A DNA stretch of 64,000 nt from Pleodorina starrii (Eukaryota > Chlorophyta > Chlorophyceae > Chlamydomonadales > Volvocaceae): NCBI GenBank assembly GCA_030267565.1, contig BRXU01000016.1:2560501-2624500 (forward strand), written 5' to 3'. The position numbers and the translations under genes were made by a program. The notes under the pieces were generated by a model. It was not told the DNA's origin, did not search any database, and was given only the letters and a program-made list of their open reading frames with translations. Shown here piece after piece: positions 1 to 13,239 of the stretch; position 1 is the stretch's first letter, and each line of letters starts with the position of its first letter.

Positions 1-385
1 CTACGGTCGGTTGCGACGTCGGTATAGCTGCTACATTGCCGTCAACTGTGACTGAGCTTAACACTGGCTCATCTGGGTCCATCGGTGCAACAACGACGCT
101 GCGACAGTTTGATCCCGGGATATAGTATTACTCGGCACAGCTCATGAACAGGTTCCAACCATAACACATACTTGCATTGCATCGTTTCACACTTGCCATT
201 TCGCGTGCTAGAGGTTTGGCCGGCGAGTCGAGCCCCGTACTGCCGTACCACGCCAAATTTTGTACTCAAACTTGGCGTCAGCTTGCTCCTAAGGAATCTT
301 GTCTTCCCTGCCAGCATCAAACGTTGTGGCGTATAACGAAAACTCTACCAGCTTTGTACACGGGCATGGGTAGCGTAGCTTCAAA
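1..385. other. Left-edge region upstream of the CLASP gene
   Basis: No coding exon could be supported here. The open frames are short and show no recognisable family. The stretch probably holds the 5' untranslated region and promoter of the CLASP gene that starts at 386. No convincing TATA box was seen. Confidence 0.5.
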
Positions 386-3300
386 ATGAGCGGCTCTGTC
401 TGGAACAACATCAAGGAGGACCTCCAGGCTTCCTCCAAACAGAAACTTTCTGGACTGGAGGGATTGGAGGTGCGTAATTGATGCCCCTCTCGAGTTGCCG
501 AGAGGGGCGAGCCCGATTGACTTTTGGTTCCGTCTCGACCGCCAGGCGCTGCTGAAGCGGACTTCCCTGGGAAAGACCGAGCTTGTTGAACTGATTGACC
601 TTTCGCCAAGCTTGCTTTCCGACGCGAATTCGAAGGTGAGGACAGCTGGTGCGGGGTCACTTCTGCCCGTTAAGCTGCCCATCGTGGCTGGGAGACCTCC
701 TTTCTAAACGACAATTATGTATGCTCGTAGGTCGCTTTGCAAGCACTTGAGGCGTTGGCCCTTGCGGTATCGCGAGCGGACGCCCCCGTCAGCTCTTACG
801 CAAGCTCGCTTGTGCCCTCTGTGGTAAGAAATGACCGGGCAGCTCACTGTGCAGCCAAGATTAGAACAACTTAAGCTTTACCAAAAACCTGTTTTTGCCC
901 TGAGCTTTGACGCTTGTCTCCTATGTTCGTTTCGAGGGCCGGCTGACGTGTTTTGACCGCCGAGGTTGTCACTTTCCCCTGAATGCCTTTCGAAAGACGG
1001 GGGCATCCTGCTTAATCCAGTAGATGTGCAAGGGGTGGGGCGCACAGCGGCACTAATGGTGCCGAGTGGGTAGCCTGACTTTAAGTTACTTATTACGGTC
1101 AAATGCGTTCACTTCGCTTCTCCCTGTTACCCTTGGCCCCAACAGGCTGAGCGCTTGGGCGACAGCCGACAGCCGGTGCGCGAGCAGGCGCTGCATCTCC
1201 TCACTGCACTCTTCAAGACCCTCAAGCCAGAGCTAGTGCTCGACAGGCTTGCCCCCCTCTGGCAGCACAAGAGCTGGAAGGTCAAGCAGGGGCTTCTAGA
1301 GGTCCTCGCAGAGGTGGGCAGGGGTGTTGAGCACTTTCTTAAGGTACAACTATGCCAGGTGGCTAGCGCCATTTCTGCCATGATCGACCTCGAACCTGGG
1401 ATACCATTTCGTCCATGCCGTCGCCAGCAGAAAGGTCGATGCGTTGGGTTCCAGGTCCCAGCGTTCCAGCCATTCCACGTGGCAGCTCCTCGCTCAACGA
1501 TCGTCCATGTTTACCCCCAAACAGGTTGTCAGCACGTCGGGCGCTTCCTTCCTTGGCGGCAGGGACCAGAACAACGCCGTATTGAAGCAAATTGTGCGCA
1601 TGATGGAGGAGCCTGAAATGTAAGTGGGGAACGCGCGGTGCGTTCAGGCTCCTGTCAGTGGGTTTGGTGACGCGCTTCCTCCTGGTCGGTCCTGTGGGTA
1701 AACCCATATTGCTTCTGTACGGGTTGTATGCGTGTGTGCAAACTGCCCTAATAAACTCGGGCTAAGGTCAACAGCACGCGTCTTGGTAGGTGCCGTCAAC
1801 TGATGCGGTTATGTGTCGTCCTCTCCGTTTGCGCGACAGGATCGTCCGCGAGGCAGCTTTGGGTTGCCTAAGTGAAATTCACCGCCAGACTCCAGCTGCG
1901 GTCGTCAGCACCGTGCAGGCATCCAACTTGCGTCCGGCGCAGCAAAAGGAGGTGCTCGCCAGGTTGGGTGTCGCCTTGCCGGCATCCGATGTTAGCGGCC
2001 CGGATGTTAGCAGCAAGCGCGTACACGACACCATGGGCGCTTACGTCAGCGACGCGGGCACGGCCAGCAGCAGCGGCGGGGGCTACTATTTGACACCTGA
2101 CCTAACGGCACCCATGACTATCGACAGCAGCCGCGTCTCTGGCGGCGGCCAGTCGGCCGGTGGCGATACGGCATCAGGCTGGGCTGCTGACGCTCGGCGG
2201 CAGAGCGCTGCAGCGGCGGGACCTTCGCAGACGACGGCCGCGGCTCCGGCCAAGCGTGGTGGCTTCAAGGACGGCGGCGGCGTCACACTTGATGGGGAGC
2301 TGCCGCCAGCAACGCCGATCCCCATTACCTCGGAGCGGGAGCTTCGCTCAGAGCTGGAGGCGGCCACCGCGACGCTTGCGCTGGCTCCAAATGCCGACTG
2401 GCAGGCGCGAATGTCGGCCATGCAGCGCGTCGAGGGTCTTGTGCTCGGAGGCGCTGTTGACTGGGAGTGCTTTCATGAGGCTATGAAGGGTCTGGCGCAG
2501 GCCCTGTCGCAGCAGTTCAAAGAGCGCCGCTCGACAATCGCGCGCCAGACGTGCCACCTCATTGGCGTCCTGTCGCGTGCTTTGGGCCCGCGCTTTGAGC
2601 CGTACGCGCTGGTGCTGCTGCCAACGTTGTTCGGCGTGCTGGTCATCACGGTGGCCGTCATGGCCGAGTCCGCGGATGTGGGCGTGCGCGGCATCCTGCG
2701 CCACTGCCAGACCGGGCGGCTGCTGCAGGCCATTGCGGACGGCGTGTGCCGGGAAAAGAACCCCAAGACTCGACAGTTCTGCGCGTCGTACATCATACAG
2801 GTCAGAGCTAATGAGAACGCTTGTGTGCATAGTTGCACGCTATTGTCATGTCCAACGGTTCCATGTAGTGTTTCTCGGGCTGCGAATTTTCACTACGACC
2901 GAGCTGACGATAGCGATCCGCTGCTTCCCCTTCCCCCCCACCACCGTTCGCAGATCCTCGAGGAGTGGGACGTGGGGATATGGAGCCGGCAAACCGATTC
3001 GGTGGAGACAGCTATTCGCGCCGCAGTTCAGGACTCAACGGCCGACACTCGCCAGTACAGCCGGACCGCCATGGCGCTGTACCACGGCGCTCAGCCTGAT
3101 CGCGCCCAGGCGTTCCTCAAGCGGCTTGACAGTTCCTTGCAGGACAAGCTGGCGGGAGGCTTGGTGGGAGCCAAACCAGGTGCGCTCACTACCCACTGCA
3201 AAGACCTGTGGTTCAATCAAGCCTACCGTCTTATGAAGGCTCCGGTGTATCGCTCCCTTCGCGGCCTGGATTGGCCTCGGGACCATGCATTCGATCACAA

Positions 3301-6300
3301 GCGCTTTGGCCAGGCTACCTGACGACAACGACACAAGAGCGATATGCTTGCCTTGACCCTGGGTACAAAGCTTGTCACTTGGTGCAAGGAGCTGCCTTCT
3401 GTAACATGCTATATGCAGCCAAGCCGGCGCCCGCAACGTTCTCGCGCCAGTCGATCTCGGCAGCTATAGCGGCGAACAAGCGGCTAGCTCGTCAAGGAGG
3501 CGCGCCGGCTGATGCGGCAGGTGAGCACGGCGGGGATCCTTCTATTTGTATGCGGGCAAGAGACTCGCGTCAGCCATCGCCTTGTGCAAATGCGCACTAG
3601 AATTGCAGCGTTATTTGCCCTTCCCACCCTGCTTTGTAGATTCCGGCATCGTGGTCATGGTGGCAGCTCCCAAGTCGGAGCAAGCAGCGCCGGAGCCAGC
3701 CCTGAGGGCGCAGCAGCGTCCGGCTATGCGCACCGGCAACGCCTTTGCTGGGCCCCAGCCGTCAGCAGGGAGCGCCAGCACTTCTGGAGATGCGGTGCCT
3801 GAGGGCGACGTGCCGAGCCGCCCGCTGACGGGGCGCACGAGCCGGAAGTCGATGGGCCTGCCACCGGGGCGGATTCCCGGTGGTTCGGCGGACCTGACGG
3901 CCTTCTTAGGCGACAGCAGCAACGCTATGGGTAAGGTGGCGGGCGGAGGTCTTTTTCATGGCGAAGAATTGATGTAGCCAGCTTTGCTAGCCAGCGGTGT
4001 AGACCTGAGGTTGAGAAGTTTAAAGGGAATTACGATTTGGCTTTAATAAGCAGCATGAGGAAATAAGCGTGTCAGCTCAAAAGCAATGCGTAAAGGCGGA
4101 TGAAGCAGGAGAAATAGTCCTCTAGGAGAACCGAGACGTTATGTGCGAGCATGGCCCGTTGCGCAGTGCGCCATGGGCACAGGGCGAGCGCACGCGTTGC
4201 TTGAAACTCGGCACCTGAAACTTATCTTGACAGGTCTTGTCTTGTGTCATCGTTGCAGATGCCGCCACGCAGGCGCGCATCGCCGCGCTGCGCCGGCCTC
4301 GGATGTCGGTGGCTCCGCACGAGCTGCCACAACGCGTGCTGCTGGCCGCGGGGCCACCAGGGACACCTGCCCTGCGCGCGGTCGCGGAGGTGTCGGCGGC
4401 GTTGCGCGTGCCGGTCGCGCAGACGCCCGAGCAGCAGTCGAGCCGGCCTCCCGTCGTGCCAGGTCAGCAGGCGGAAGACGAGGAGGTGGAGGGGCCGCGA
4501 AGCTGTTAGTAGGCTTTATCGCTGCTGAGCGACGTAGCGGCAGGCTAGGTTTGCAAGGAGCAGGCAGGATCCCGATCTGTTATCGCAATACGCGACATGC
4601 AGGGGTCGCGCTTAAAAGCTAGGAAGGATGCTAAAAGAATGGGCAGCGGCGGTATCTTTGGTTAGTGTAGCTCGCGTGTGGCGGCAGAGTGCCCACGGTC
4701 GAGGCATATCGCTGCCATATTACGCAGTGTGCAGGCGCGGTTCGTGGGGCTTTTTAGTGCCCCGCCTTAATGGAGGAATGGACGTGGTGTGTAACTGCCT
4801 GAGTGAAGCCTACCACGCCTCATTGCATTGCGCCTCACGCTGCACGACAAATCAAATGGCAGCCTTAGCCGGGGATCCCTTCTTGACTTGCACCGCTGCG
4901 CCGCCCTTGCCCGTGCCGCAGCTGCGTCAGCATTGTCGTCTATTGCACGCTCAGCTGGGGCATCGCAGCCGGACAGGGGCAACACTAGCTCGGATCCGGG
5001 GGCAGCAGGCGGCGGCGGACTGGTACCGCTACCACGTGTCGTGTCGATTATTCTTGCGGGGCCCCGGACCTGGAGCGATAAGGTGCGGCGTGCTTGGTTC
5101 GCCACGATCACTCGTCTGCAGTCTCCCCAGGGCCAGCTTAGTTCAAAACAGCATAGAGCATGGCACCATTGCACCCTTTTGCCCTACCAGGTGGATGCGT
5201 TGGCCGCCTTGACTGCACACGTGTGCGCCAGCGTCCCCGGTGGGACACTGGCGCTTGGCGAAGGTCCGGACGTCACCCTACATGCGAGCACACTGCACCA
5301 GGCGGGGCTTGTTGCGGAGCCTGAGAAGGTTTCGCAGGCGCTTCTTCGCGTGCGGGAGGTCCTGGTGGAGGCGCTGGAGGACCCACACCAAAAGGTAAGG
5401 CGGGGTGCCGCGGTTCCCGGCGGCTCAGGTAGTTGTCTTTAGCTTCTTACCGTGCAGGAAAACTGTGATAAATGATGCGTCTTCCCGTGTGCTAGTGTAT
5501 GCGAGACTGCTCTTTCCTCAATGGGAGTCAGGGGCAAACCCCGTTGCTGTGCGACTGTCTTCACTGCTTCCAGGTCCTGGCGGCGGCGTTGACGCTGATG
5601 CGTGAGGTGGTGCGGCACTACAGCCGCGTGATGGAAGGACAGCTGGACAGAGTGCTGCCGCTCTTGCTGAACAAGGGCGCCGAGAACAAGGAGCAGGCGC
5701 GGGCTCTGTGCGGGGACATTCTGGACGGTGGGTTCTGGGAGAATGGGGTTGAGAAATAAACGGGCCCGCGGCAAGCGCTAAACAGGGAAGCGGGGCAACA
5801 CTTTCCAACGTTACCTTCCACTAAATTGTCAAATGCAGGGTGCTGGGTGTTGGGGATAAACGGAGGTGAAGGCGGGGTCCCCCTCTGGTCGTGGACCTCA
5901 CGCCTTCGACCTAACGCTTGACAGCGGAAGTGTCAAGAACGGCATGATGGCTGGTTGGGTTTTCCCTTGATCCTATGGCTTGCTGATTGATCCACGCAGA
6001 ATGCGGCCAGATATATCGTCCTGACGTCCTGGTGCCGGCGCTGAGCAAGTGCCTGGATGTGGTCAAGCAGCCGCGCGGAAAGCAGATGGCACTGGAGTTT
6101 TTCAGGTCGCATGCAGAGCAATGGGGCGCTTTCAGCTCCACCCACCTGAAGTAAGTCCCCCTTGAGCCCAGTGCAACACCGCACTACACCGGGGCCGTAC
6201 TTGTGTTTTCTTCCCAGACTGCTGCGCCATTTTGCATTTCCTCGCGCCATAGTGCGGGTTGGTGTTCGCTCCGGAACCAGTCATTGCTGTCCAGCACGGT

Positions 6301-9300
6301 TTGCTTATTGCTTGCTACTACGGCGCGCAAGAACCCCAGATCGCTTGTTACGGCGGCCCCATGTCCATACACGCAGTTCACTGCTAGGTTAAGGCATTAC
6401 AGGGGCTGAGGCATTTCAATTGTAAAGCCAGGCGTTGAGCTCAGCGTATGTGCGGGGTGGCTCGCTCTGTGCATACGGTAACTCGCAGGCATTGGCTGGT
6501 CCGCCTGGCGCCGCTGCTGGACGATCGCACCCCGGACCTGCGCAAGCGCGCTGCGGATGTGCTTGACACCCTGCTGGCGGCGGCGTGGACCCGTGAGCCC
6601 ATCAACTACGTGGCGTACCAGCACAACAGCCCCGACGTGGTGAGGTGACTGCGCTGAATTGCCGGAATCGATTGGATGATCGGTCTGGTCGGGACAGACA
6701 GGGTCGCTCTTGCCCTGGGCGTTAATAAGCGCCGCGCCGAATAAGATGACCGCTCCCATCTTCGGCTTCCCTTTGGGTTTTTCACGTTCGAGGCTCAGCA
6801 TGCATTCCACGCGGCACAGAGTCGACTGCCGCATCCAGTAGCCGGCAGGGACCAGCTGCGCGACCTGGGACACGAGAGCTGCGCGACTGGGGCCTCTCCT
6901 AGCATAGCTCGTTTCTCCAAGTGCTCCAACAATCATCAGTCTGGAGTAGTTGTAATGCGGTTCCGCGCACGCGTCCTAGATGCTGGCGCGTTTGTTGCTT
7001 TCATGTGGTGGGGTGCAATGGACAAGCTGCGCCACCCTATCTATTTCGGAATGCCCGCCCCATGTATCGCATGCTGTAGGGACCACTTCGGAAATACCTG
7101 GCTGCTCACCCTGCGGCGGGGCCTTCAGCCCAGGTGACCAGCGGCAGCTGGAGTGACGGCGGCGCCGGTGCGCTGCAGTCGCTGCGGGCTGGCACGGCCA
7201 GCATGACCATCTCGGGAGCTCCGCCTGCGACCACCAGTGACCCCAGGCGGCATCTGCCCTCTGCGACGATGGCCGCTCCCGTCATGGCGGCGGGCCCGCA
7301 AGCACAACACCCGGGTATGGGCAGTGCCCTGCAGCGTGGACAGCCACCACCCCCGTTCGAGGAGGCGAGACCGGAGCCCTCAGGCACTGGTAGCAGCCGG
7401 CAAGCTTGGTCAAGCAGCCCGTCACATCCCCCACCCTCCAACACCGTGATCGCCGCTTCGGCAGGTGCGACCTGCAGGTCATCTTTTGCTGTCAATCCCC
7501 CAACTGACCTTCTTCACCTGTGTTAGGCTACAAAATCTTTGTGTGTGTGTTGGGACCTTGCAGGGTACCGCGCCTCAGCCGCACCAGGCGGCCAACAGAC
7601 CGTCGCAACCCAACGCGGCCCGGCTCAAACCGGCCCGCCTGGCTCACGGCCCCCGGGGACACCGGGGCCAGGGACCTCCGGTTCAGCCAGCAGCCATCCC
7701 GGGACCACGACTGACACCAGCAGCGTACAGTACGTCAGCTCCACGACGTCGCCCATGTCCCAGGGGCCCCGACGGCCGCTGCAAGTGCCGCAGGAGGCGA
7801 ACGCGCAGCTGGTGTTCCTTGCACGCCTGCTGGATGCCGCGCGCGCTGCCATTGGCAACGGCCAGGGCTCCGCCGGAGGAGCTGGGCCCGCGGTCAGCAA
7901 GGACCAGCAGGCGGCCGCCATGGAGGACCTCGCCGATGCTATCCAGCGGTGCAGCAGGGACGCCTGGGTGCGGACGTTTCCGCTGGTGCGTATGAGGGGG
8001 TTTCGGGGTCGGATCTTCCAAAACCTTGGCAAAACCGTGTCGCATAAGCTCAAAAACCTTACAGCGGCGTCGACACTAAAAAATTATGTATGCAGCGGAT
8101 CTGTGACCGTATCGTTCGGATCTGTTAATTTGGCTGACGCGGCTCTCTGGTCCTTGGTCGGCGCGCGAATGCTGCATCGCAGCTGATGGTGGAGATCAGC
8201 TCGTGGGTGCAGCAGCCAACGTGCGGAGTCCGCACATGGGCGTTTTGGTTGCTGAAGGAGCTGCTGCTGCGCCAGCAGCACCTGTTCACCGACAACAATC
8301 TGGAGAGCCAACTGAACCTCTTGCTGCAGGGATGCGGAGACCTGCACCGCGACGTAAGTGGGGACTGCCATCCAGGCCAGCGGGCTGGCGGTTCTAGCTG
8401 GTGCTCGCCGGACCAGCTTCACTCAAGGTCTTGAGGTCGCATGTCGCACGATTCCGTGCTTCCGTCGTCGAATATACCTAGCTGTCCATGGGCCGAGTAC
8501 GTCGCCCTCATACGGCCACGTTGGTTGCTCGCTCGCTGCTTCCCTTGTTAGCTTCTGGACTGATGAGCCTACGTTCCATGTTCCACGCTTCCTAATAACC
8601 CCAGGTGGTGATGACGGCCGGCCAGGCGCTCCAGATCTTGCTCTCGGTCTGCAATGAGCGGCACGCTGTGCTGCTGCTGCAACAGTTGTTGCAGCGCGAG
8701 CGGGAGGCGCACCTGCGCGCGCACGACAAGGGAGCGCGTGTGGTTGCCATCCTCGACGGCACACGCCAGTTGATTATGAGGTGCGTTTCGTCGGAGATTC
8801 TCGTGCAGAGCTGAATCGGTGCTGCGCCGAGGTATAGCAATTCGTATGTAAAAGGAGAGTAGTGGTTCCTTTGATCTGTGGTGGATGGTGGGGTGGCGCG
8901 TTGACCCTTGTCATGCTCCCTGACCTCTCGTGGCAGGCTCGAGCGCTCCGAGCTGCAGCGCATGGCGTTCCAGGCGCACCCGGACACCCGCATCACGTTG
9001 CTGGAGGGACTGGTCGCAAACCTGTCAGATCCAGAGACTTCTGTGCGCCGCAGCGCTGTCCTAACCGCTGCGGGGCTGTGGTACCGCCTGGGCCACGGGT
9101 AAGTACTGCGAGGGCTTTGCTGCAGCAGAAAGTAGTCTTTGCAGGTGCATTCTGGGGGGTAAAACTCTAAAAACACGAAGTGAAACCAGGATGACGATCT
9201 TCACGTCCTTGCCTTGCAGGGTGCGTGACGTCCTTCAGGTGCTGGCCGCGCCATCCTTCAACCTGCTGTGCATCTATTACCTGAAGCTCCACGGGGTGGT

Positions 9301-9364
9301 GGTGGACGCGGGTCAGCAGGACGTCTCCCAGCACCCGCTCATACAGCTGGGTGGCGGCAATTGA
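386..9364 (+). CDS. CLASP: CLASP-type microtubule-stabilising protein with TOG/HEAT domains
   Basis: Predicted 1546 aa. Exons: 386-469, 546-635, 731-823, 1146-1313, 1525-1619, 1840-2800, 2954-3179, 3419-3520, 3640-3930, 4259-4462, about 4931-5394, 5574-5727, 6000-6150, 6489-6639, 7134-7464, 7564-7985, 8183-8353, 8605-8780, 8937-9098, 9220-9364. Phases agree at every junction. Residues about 29-210 form an N-terminal HEAT/TOG unit (for example VREQALHLLTALFKTLKP). Residues about 340-600 match the CLASP_N TOG domain, with W-QAR-SAMQR followed by helical repeats and FCASYIIQILEEW. A Ser/Arg/Pro-rich linker follows, then a third TOG (about 840-1078), a second low-complexity linker, and a C-terminal TOG (about 1260-1546). 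CLASPs bind tubulin dimers, promote rescue and act at cortical or spindle microtubules. The length is near that recalled for plant CLASP (about 1440 aa). The start is the first ATG of an open first exon; the acceptor of exon 11 is the only uncertain boundary. Confidence 0.88.
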
Positions 9365-9514
9365 ATGGAGCATAATATATGTTCAGACGGGCAGTGCGCG
9401 GGATGTGCAGGTTGACTTGGCTGGCAATGTTTACCAATTGGACGCCACGACGGATCGTTTGCCGCCGGTGCATGGATACGCACCAGCACATGCAAGGGCA
9501 TGTCTCGCGTACAT

Positions 9515-9519
9515 TGTAA
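9515..9519 (+). terminator. TGTAA poly(A) signal, CLASP gene
   Basis: TGTAA is the usual volvocine nuclear polyadenylation signal. This copy lies 151 bases past the CLASP stop codon, on the right strand. Confidence 0.55.
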
Positions 9520-9907
9520 ATTGGGTTTACCGTAATGCTTTACATTTAGGTACGGCGTAAACATGTACGTACACGTGGGCACGTACGGTGCGTGCGGCAG
9601 ACCTCGTACGCATGCGACCTCGTACTTACGCAGACGTCCACTTGATGCGTGGCGGAGAGAAAGTGAAAACAACACATGCAAGAACTTGGCCCATCGGGGT
9701 CAGTTGCTTGTCACGACACACTGCGTAAATGACACAGCGTGTCGAAAGCCTGGATGGTACGGTCTACACCAGGAAACTAGTCCTCGGTCCCCCAGTGTGC
9801 CGTGACATGCTCCTCCCGCGAGCCCCAGCAAAATGCCCGTGCACGCATGTGTCCAGTTACCCCGGGGCCGTGACTTCTACTTCACTAATTGACACATAAC
9901 AAAACCT

Positions 9908-9912
9908 TTACA
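9908..9912 (-). terminator. TGTAA poly(A) signal, coiled-coil gene
   Basis: TTACA on the + strand reads TGTAA on the - strand. It lies 282 bases beyond the stop of the - strand coiled-coil gene. Confidence 0.5.
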
Positions 9913-10193
9913 ACATCATAGCGGGCGACTAAACAAAACGCAGCATCAATCCACCCTTGTTGCCTGGCAGGCCACAGAACTCATTCCAGTTCGACGATGT
10001 TCGGCACATAACCCACCCACATTACCCAGTCCTGGACTGTACGGATAAAACTCAACCTACATCCCGCACGCCCATGTGTCTGCAAGAACCCTCTTGAATG
10101 TAACCCACATGCATTCAACACGCGCGGGGACGAGCACGGAAACAGATTCTAGCTCATCAGCGACCTTTTGAGCCTTTTCGTATTAGGTGTATG

Positions 10194-12975
10194 TCAGGGC
10201 CGGCCGCCGCCGCTGCCGGGTTTGAGGAATCCCAGCGCGCTGCTGCTGCTGCCGCCCAACGAAAGCTCTTTGAAGTCGGAGTCCAGGTCGGCCGTGCCCC
10301 CGGCGAACATGCCAACGCCCAGCTTGAAGCTCGTGCCGCCGCTACCATTGTCGATGTTGCTGCTGTAGTTGTCCTTGCCGGGGAGCAGCTTGATCCCTGG
10401 CACCGACAAAACCGGTCCCGTGGGATGCGACGGCGGGGCCGCCTGCGCCGGGCCGTCCAACTTTGCAAACTTGGGCACCGTTGCCGGCCCGGAGCGCTTC
10501 GCCGCTTTCGCAGGGCTCATAGTGACGCCAGAAATCGCGCCCGCCACGCTGTGGTTGCCAGCGCCAGCGGCCCCCTGCGGTGCTGCAGCGGATGGTGCGC
10601 GGTTGGCGACGTTGCTGCTGCCCAGCCCGAGGAGTCTGGTGGTCAAACTGGGGCGCGCGGACTGGTTCCCGACGCTGCTGAACTGCGCCATGGGGTCCAT
10701 AAGGCTGGTCGAGCCACTAACGCCGTAGAGGTCGTTGGCGCCAGCTGCGCTCGCTGCCGCTGCAGAGGGCAGGAGCCCGGCGCCGAACGGGGACTGCGCC
10801 GCGCGCGCTTGGCCGAAGCCGACCTGGGCCGACTTGGCGTTTGTCGCCGCGGCGTGACGCAAGATGAGCCGCTGTGGGACGTGGGGCGCAGGATTGCAAC
10901 TCAGCGTGAAAAACTGGAACTCAACGTAAAACGAAGAACACTGGCGGCATCATAGATTGGGCAACGGAGAGTCGAAAAGGACCGACGGTGCGTGCCGCAC
11001 CATCACTGAGTCAAGACAGGCCGCAAGGCAATCCGGGTTCTACAAACGCCCCATGCGCGTCCTAGGAACACTGGACACACTAGGAGCTTTCGAGGCTCTC
11101 CCATGTCCACGCCCCCGCACCTGCAGCTTCTCCGGCTGGGCCAGGACGAACTGGCTGATGCTGCTGAACGAGGGCCCGCCAGAGGCACTCACGGACGTGC
11201 TAGCGGTGCTGCGGCCGCTGAGGGGCGCCTCCTCCATGGCCTGCGCCACCAGCGCCGCCAGGTCCAACATTGGGACAGCCGATCCCGTCAACCGACGCGG
11301 CGATGCGGGACCCTGCGACGGCGCTGCCGAGGCACCGCGCGGCGTGCCGACGTAGCTCATTTCCGCGGGCGTCTCCGTGGCGACGTCGGCGACCAGCCGG
11401 GGGCGCGCCGTCTGCGCGTCCGTCCCTGCGTCCACCTTGCCTCCGGCGGATGCGACGTCGTCCGCAGCGAGCCTGGGAACGGGAAGCGGGCTGCAGCCGC
11501 GCGACGTCGCGGCAGCCGACTCGGCCCGGGCGGTAAGCTTCTGCGTCAGCGAGAGCATCTGGTCCAGTGCGGCTTCTTCGGTGATCGCGTCGTCGTACAG
11601 GCAGCCGATAATGTCCCGAACACGCGCGTGGACGTCTGGTGCGCTCGCGGCCGTCTGGGGACATGCAGCGGGGTGCACCAGCGGGCGTGTCAAACCTCGG
11701 TAGCACTCTGTCCGCAGGGAGGTGAAGTAAGCAACGTTCTACGCAAGCATGCAGATTTTCCGCACTGGATTGCATCATAAAGTTGCTCGCGCTTTTAGCA
11801 GGACTCGTGAAGTACCCCGGCACTTCTGGCAAGACCGGCGGGCACGATGCCAACAGTGGAGCCATGCTGGTTCTTCCAGGGTTTGGCTCGATAAGCGCAA
11901 AATGCGGTACGCGCCGGACAGTTCTCTCACGGTCCAGCGCACCATTATCCGTTCCAGTATTGCTGCGATGACCACTCACCAACGTAAGCGGCGCGTCCCA
12001 CAGGTCCTCCAGCTGCTCCTCGCCGTCAGCGGTTGGCGAGCCAGGGGCGTCTAGGAGGCCCACGCCCTCCTTGCCGTGCCCGCCGGGAAGGATGGCGGTG
12101 AGCAGCGCCTTGGTGCGCCGCTTGATGCTGGCCATCTTTGTCTCATGCTGAGCAGCCTGCTGACGCAGCGCCACCTTCAGATTGGTGACCTGCGTGGGAC
12201 GCGTACGATGGGACAAAGGGTGAACGCGTGAAACAGGTCCGCGACCCAAATTGCGCTTAGCGGCTCACGCGCATTAATCACATCAGGGTCATGAGATGCG
12301 AGGTTGGGCAGTCGGGGTTTCGTCATTGTGCAGCACCGCACGGCTCCCTCCCCCATCCGACTCACCTGCCACTCGTCCGACTTCGCGGCCTTGGCCACGC
12401 GCGCCTCCTGCTCCAGCTGCAGGTTCGTTATCTGGAGCTCCTTGTTGTCGCGCTCCACGCGGTCGTTGTCGTTCAGGAGCTCAACACGTTGGAGCGCAAG
12501 GCGGTGCACCTGGGGGAAGCGTGTGCAGTGTGGGGAGGAATGGATGGAGAGGGGGTGCCGAGAAGCCGGGTTGGGGTTTCATGAAATTTGGGCAACTTTT
12601 TTGCTAAAATGCCGCGATGGGCTCACTTTGCTGAAAACCCATCATCGGTGCACATGATGCAATGAGGATTCTCTAAATCTGGATGTGACGCCTCACCTTG
12701 GCTGCGAGAGCACGGTTCTGGGACGCCAAAAAAGCAGCCTGTGATTCGGCCTTTTCGGCACGTTGATTTGCCTGTGCGCCAGGAGCAGCAGGAAAATGTT
12801 GAAACCTGGCATACTGCAGCAACTCTGCGCAAATCGTGAGCAGAGGGGCGCGCGCCCAGGCTCGAGAATTGGCCCACACGAAACCGGACTACCGTTGCTG
12901 AGTGCTTGCCTGATCAAGTTCTTCTTGCAGCCGACGCGCCTCAGAGTCATCCTTGCGCCGGCCAAGGCCGAACAT
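10194..12975 (-). CDS. Unrecognised coiled-coil protein
   Basis: Predicted 582 aa. Exons in transcript order: 12975-12910, 12813-12697, 12509-12366, 12189-11980, 11654-11121, 10871-10194. All junctions are phase 0. The first intron appears to use a GC donor. The protein starts MFGLGRRKDDSEARRLQEEL. Residues 1 to about 155 are charged heptads typical of a coiled coil, ending in a basic stretch (KRRTKALLTAILPGG). A predicted helical segment after residue 180 (VRDIIGCLYDDAITEEAA) is the only other ordered part. The remainder to the C terminus is Ala/Gly/Ser/Pro-rich and probably disordered. There is no membrane segment or catalytic motif. It shares a 264-bp divergent promoter region with sphingosine-phosphate lyase. 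I do not recognise the family; a cytoskeletal or scaffold role is only a guess from the coiled coil. Confidence 0.72.
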
Positions 12976-13239
12976 CGCGCTGGGCGTCTTTCGGTAGGTG
13001 CGAAGGCAAAACCTCCCTTATACGGGTTATTCACCGGCTCATAACCACCAAGCTGTATTGATTCAGATTATATCGACCCAGCAACAAAGAGCGGAAGAGT
13101 GCGTTGAGCATGCCAACGCCCGGGGCACAGCTGAAATTATCATGCTGAAATTTGGAACTAAATTGTACGATTACAGCCCCTTCTAAAAACAATCACTTCC
13201 CTTTCAGTCACGAGGCTCGCTTACTGACAAGGAAACAAA
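12976..13239. promoter_or_regulatory. Divergent promoter region, coiled-coil gene / sphingosine-phosphate lyase
   Basis: The two start codons lie 264 bases apart and face away from each other, so both promoters and both 5' untranslated regions must fit here. The stretch is less GC-rich than its surroundings, with an AT-rich patch near 13060-13075. No defined element can be called. Confidence 0.5.

Larger units (their letters stand above)
9365..10193. other. Convergent 3' spacer between CLASP and a coiled-coil gene
   Basis: No gene is seen. A TGTAA hexamer-like poly(A) signal for the + gene lies at 9515-9519. Its reverse complement TTACA, serving the - gene, lies at 9908-9912, with another at 9540-9544. 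Small direct repeats of a CCTCGTACG type occur around 9601-9630. Confidence 0.6.

Noticed and set aside
11200..12249. 349-codon frame running through exons and introns of the - strand coiled-coil gene
   Set aside because: It reads exon 5 in the wrong phase. The spliced model gives continuous phase-0 joins and sensible protein.
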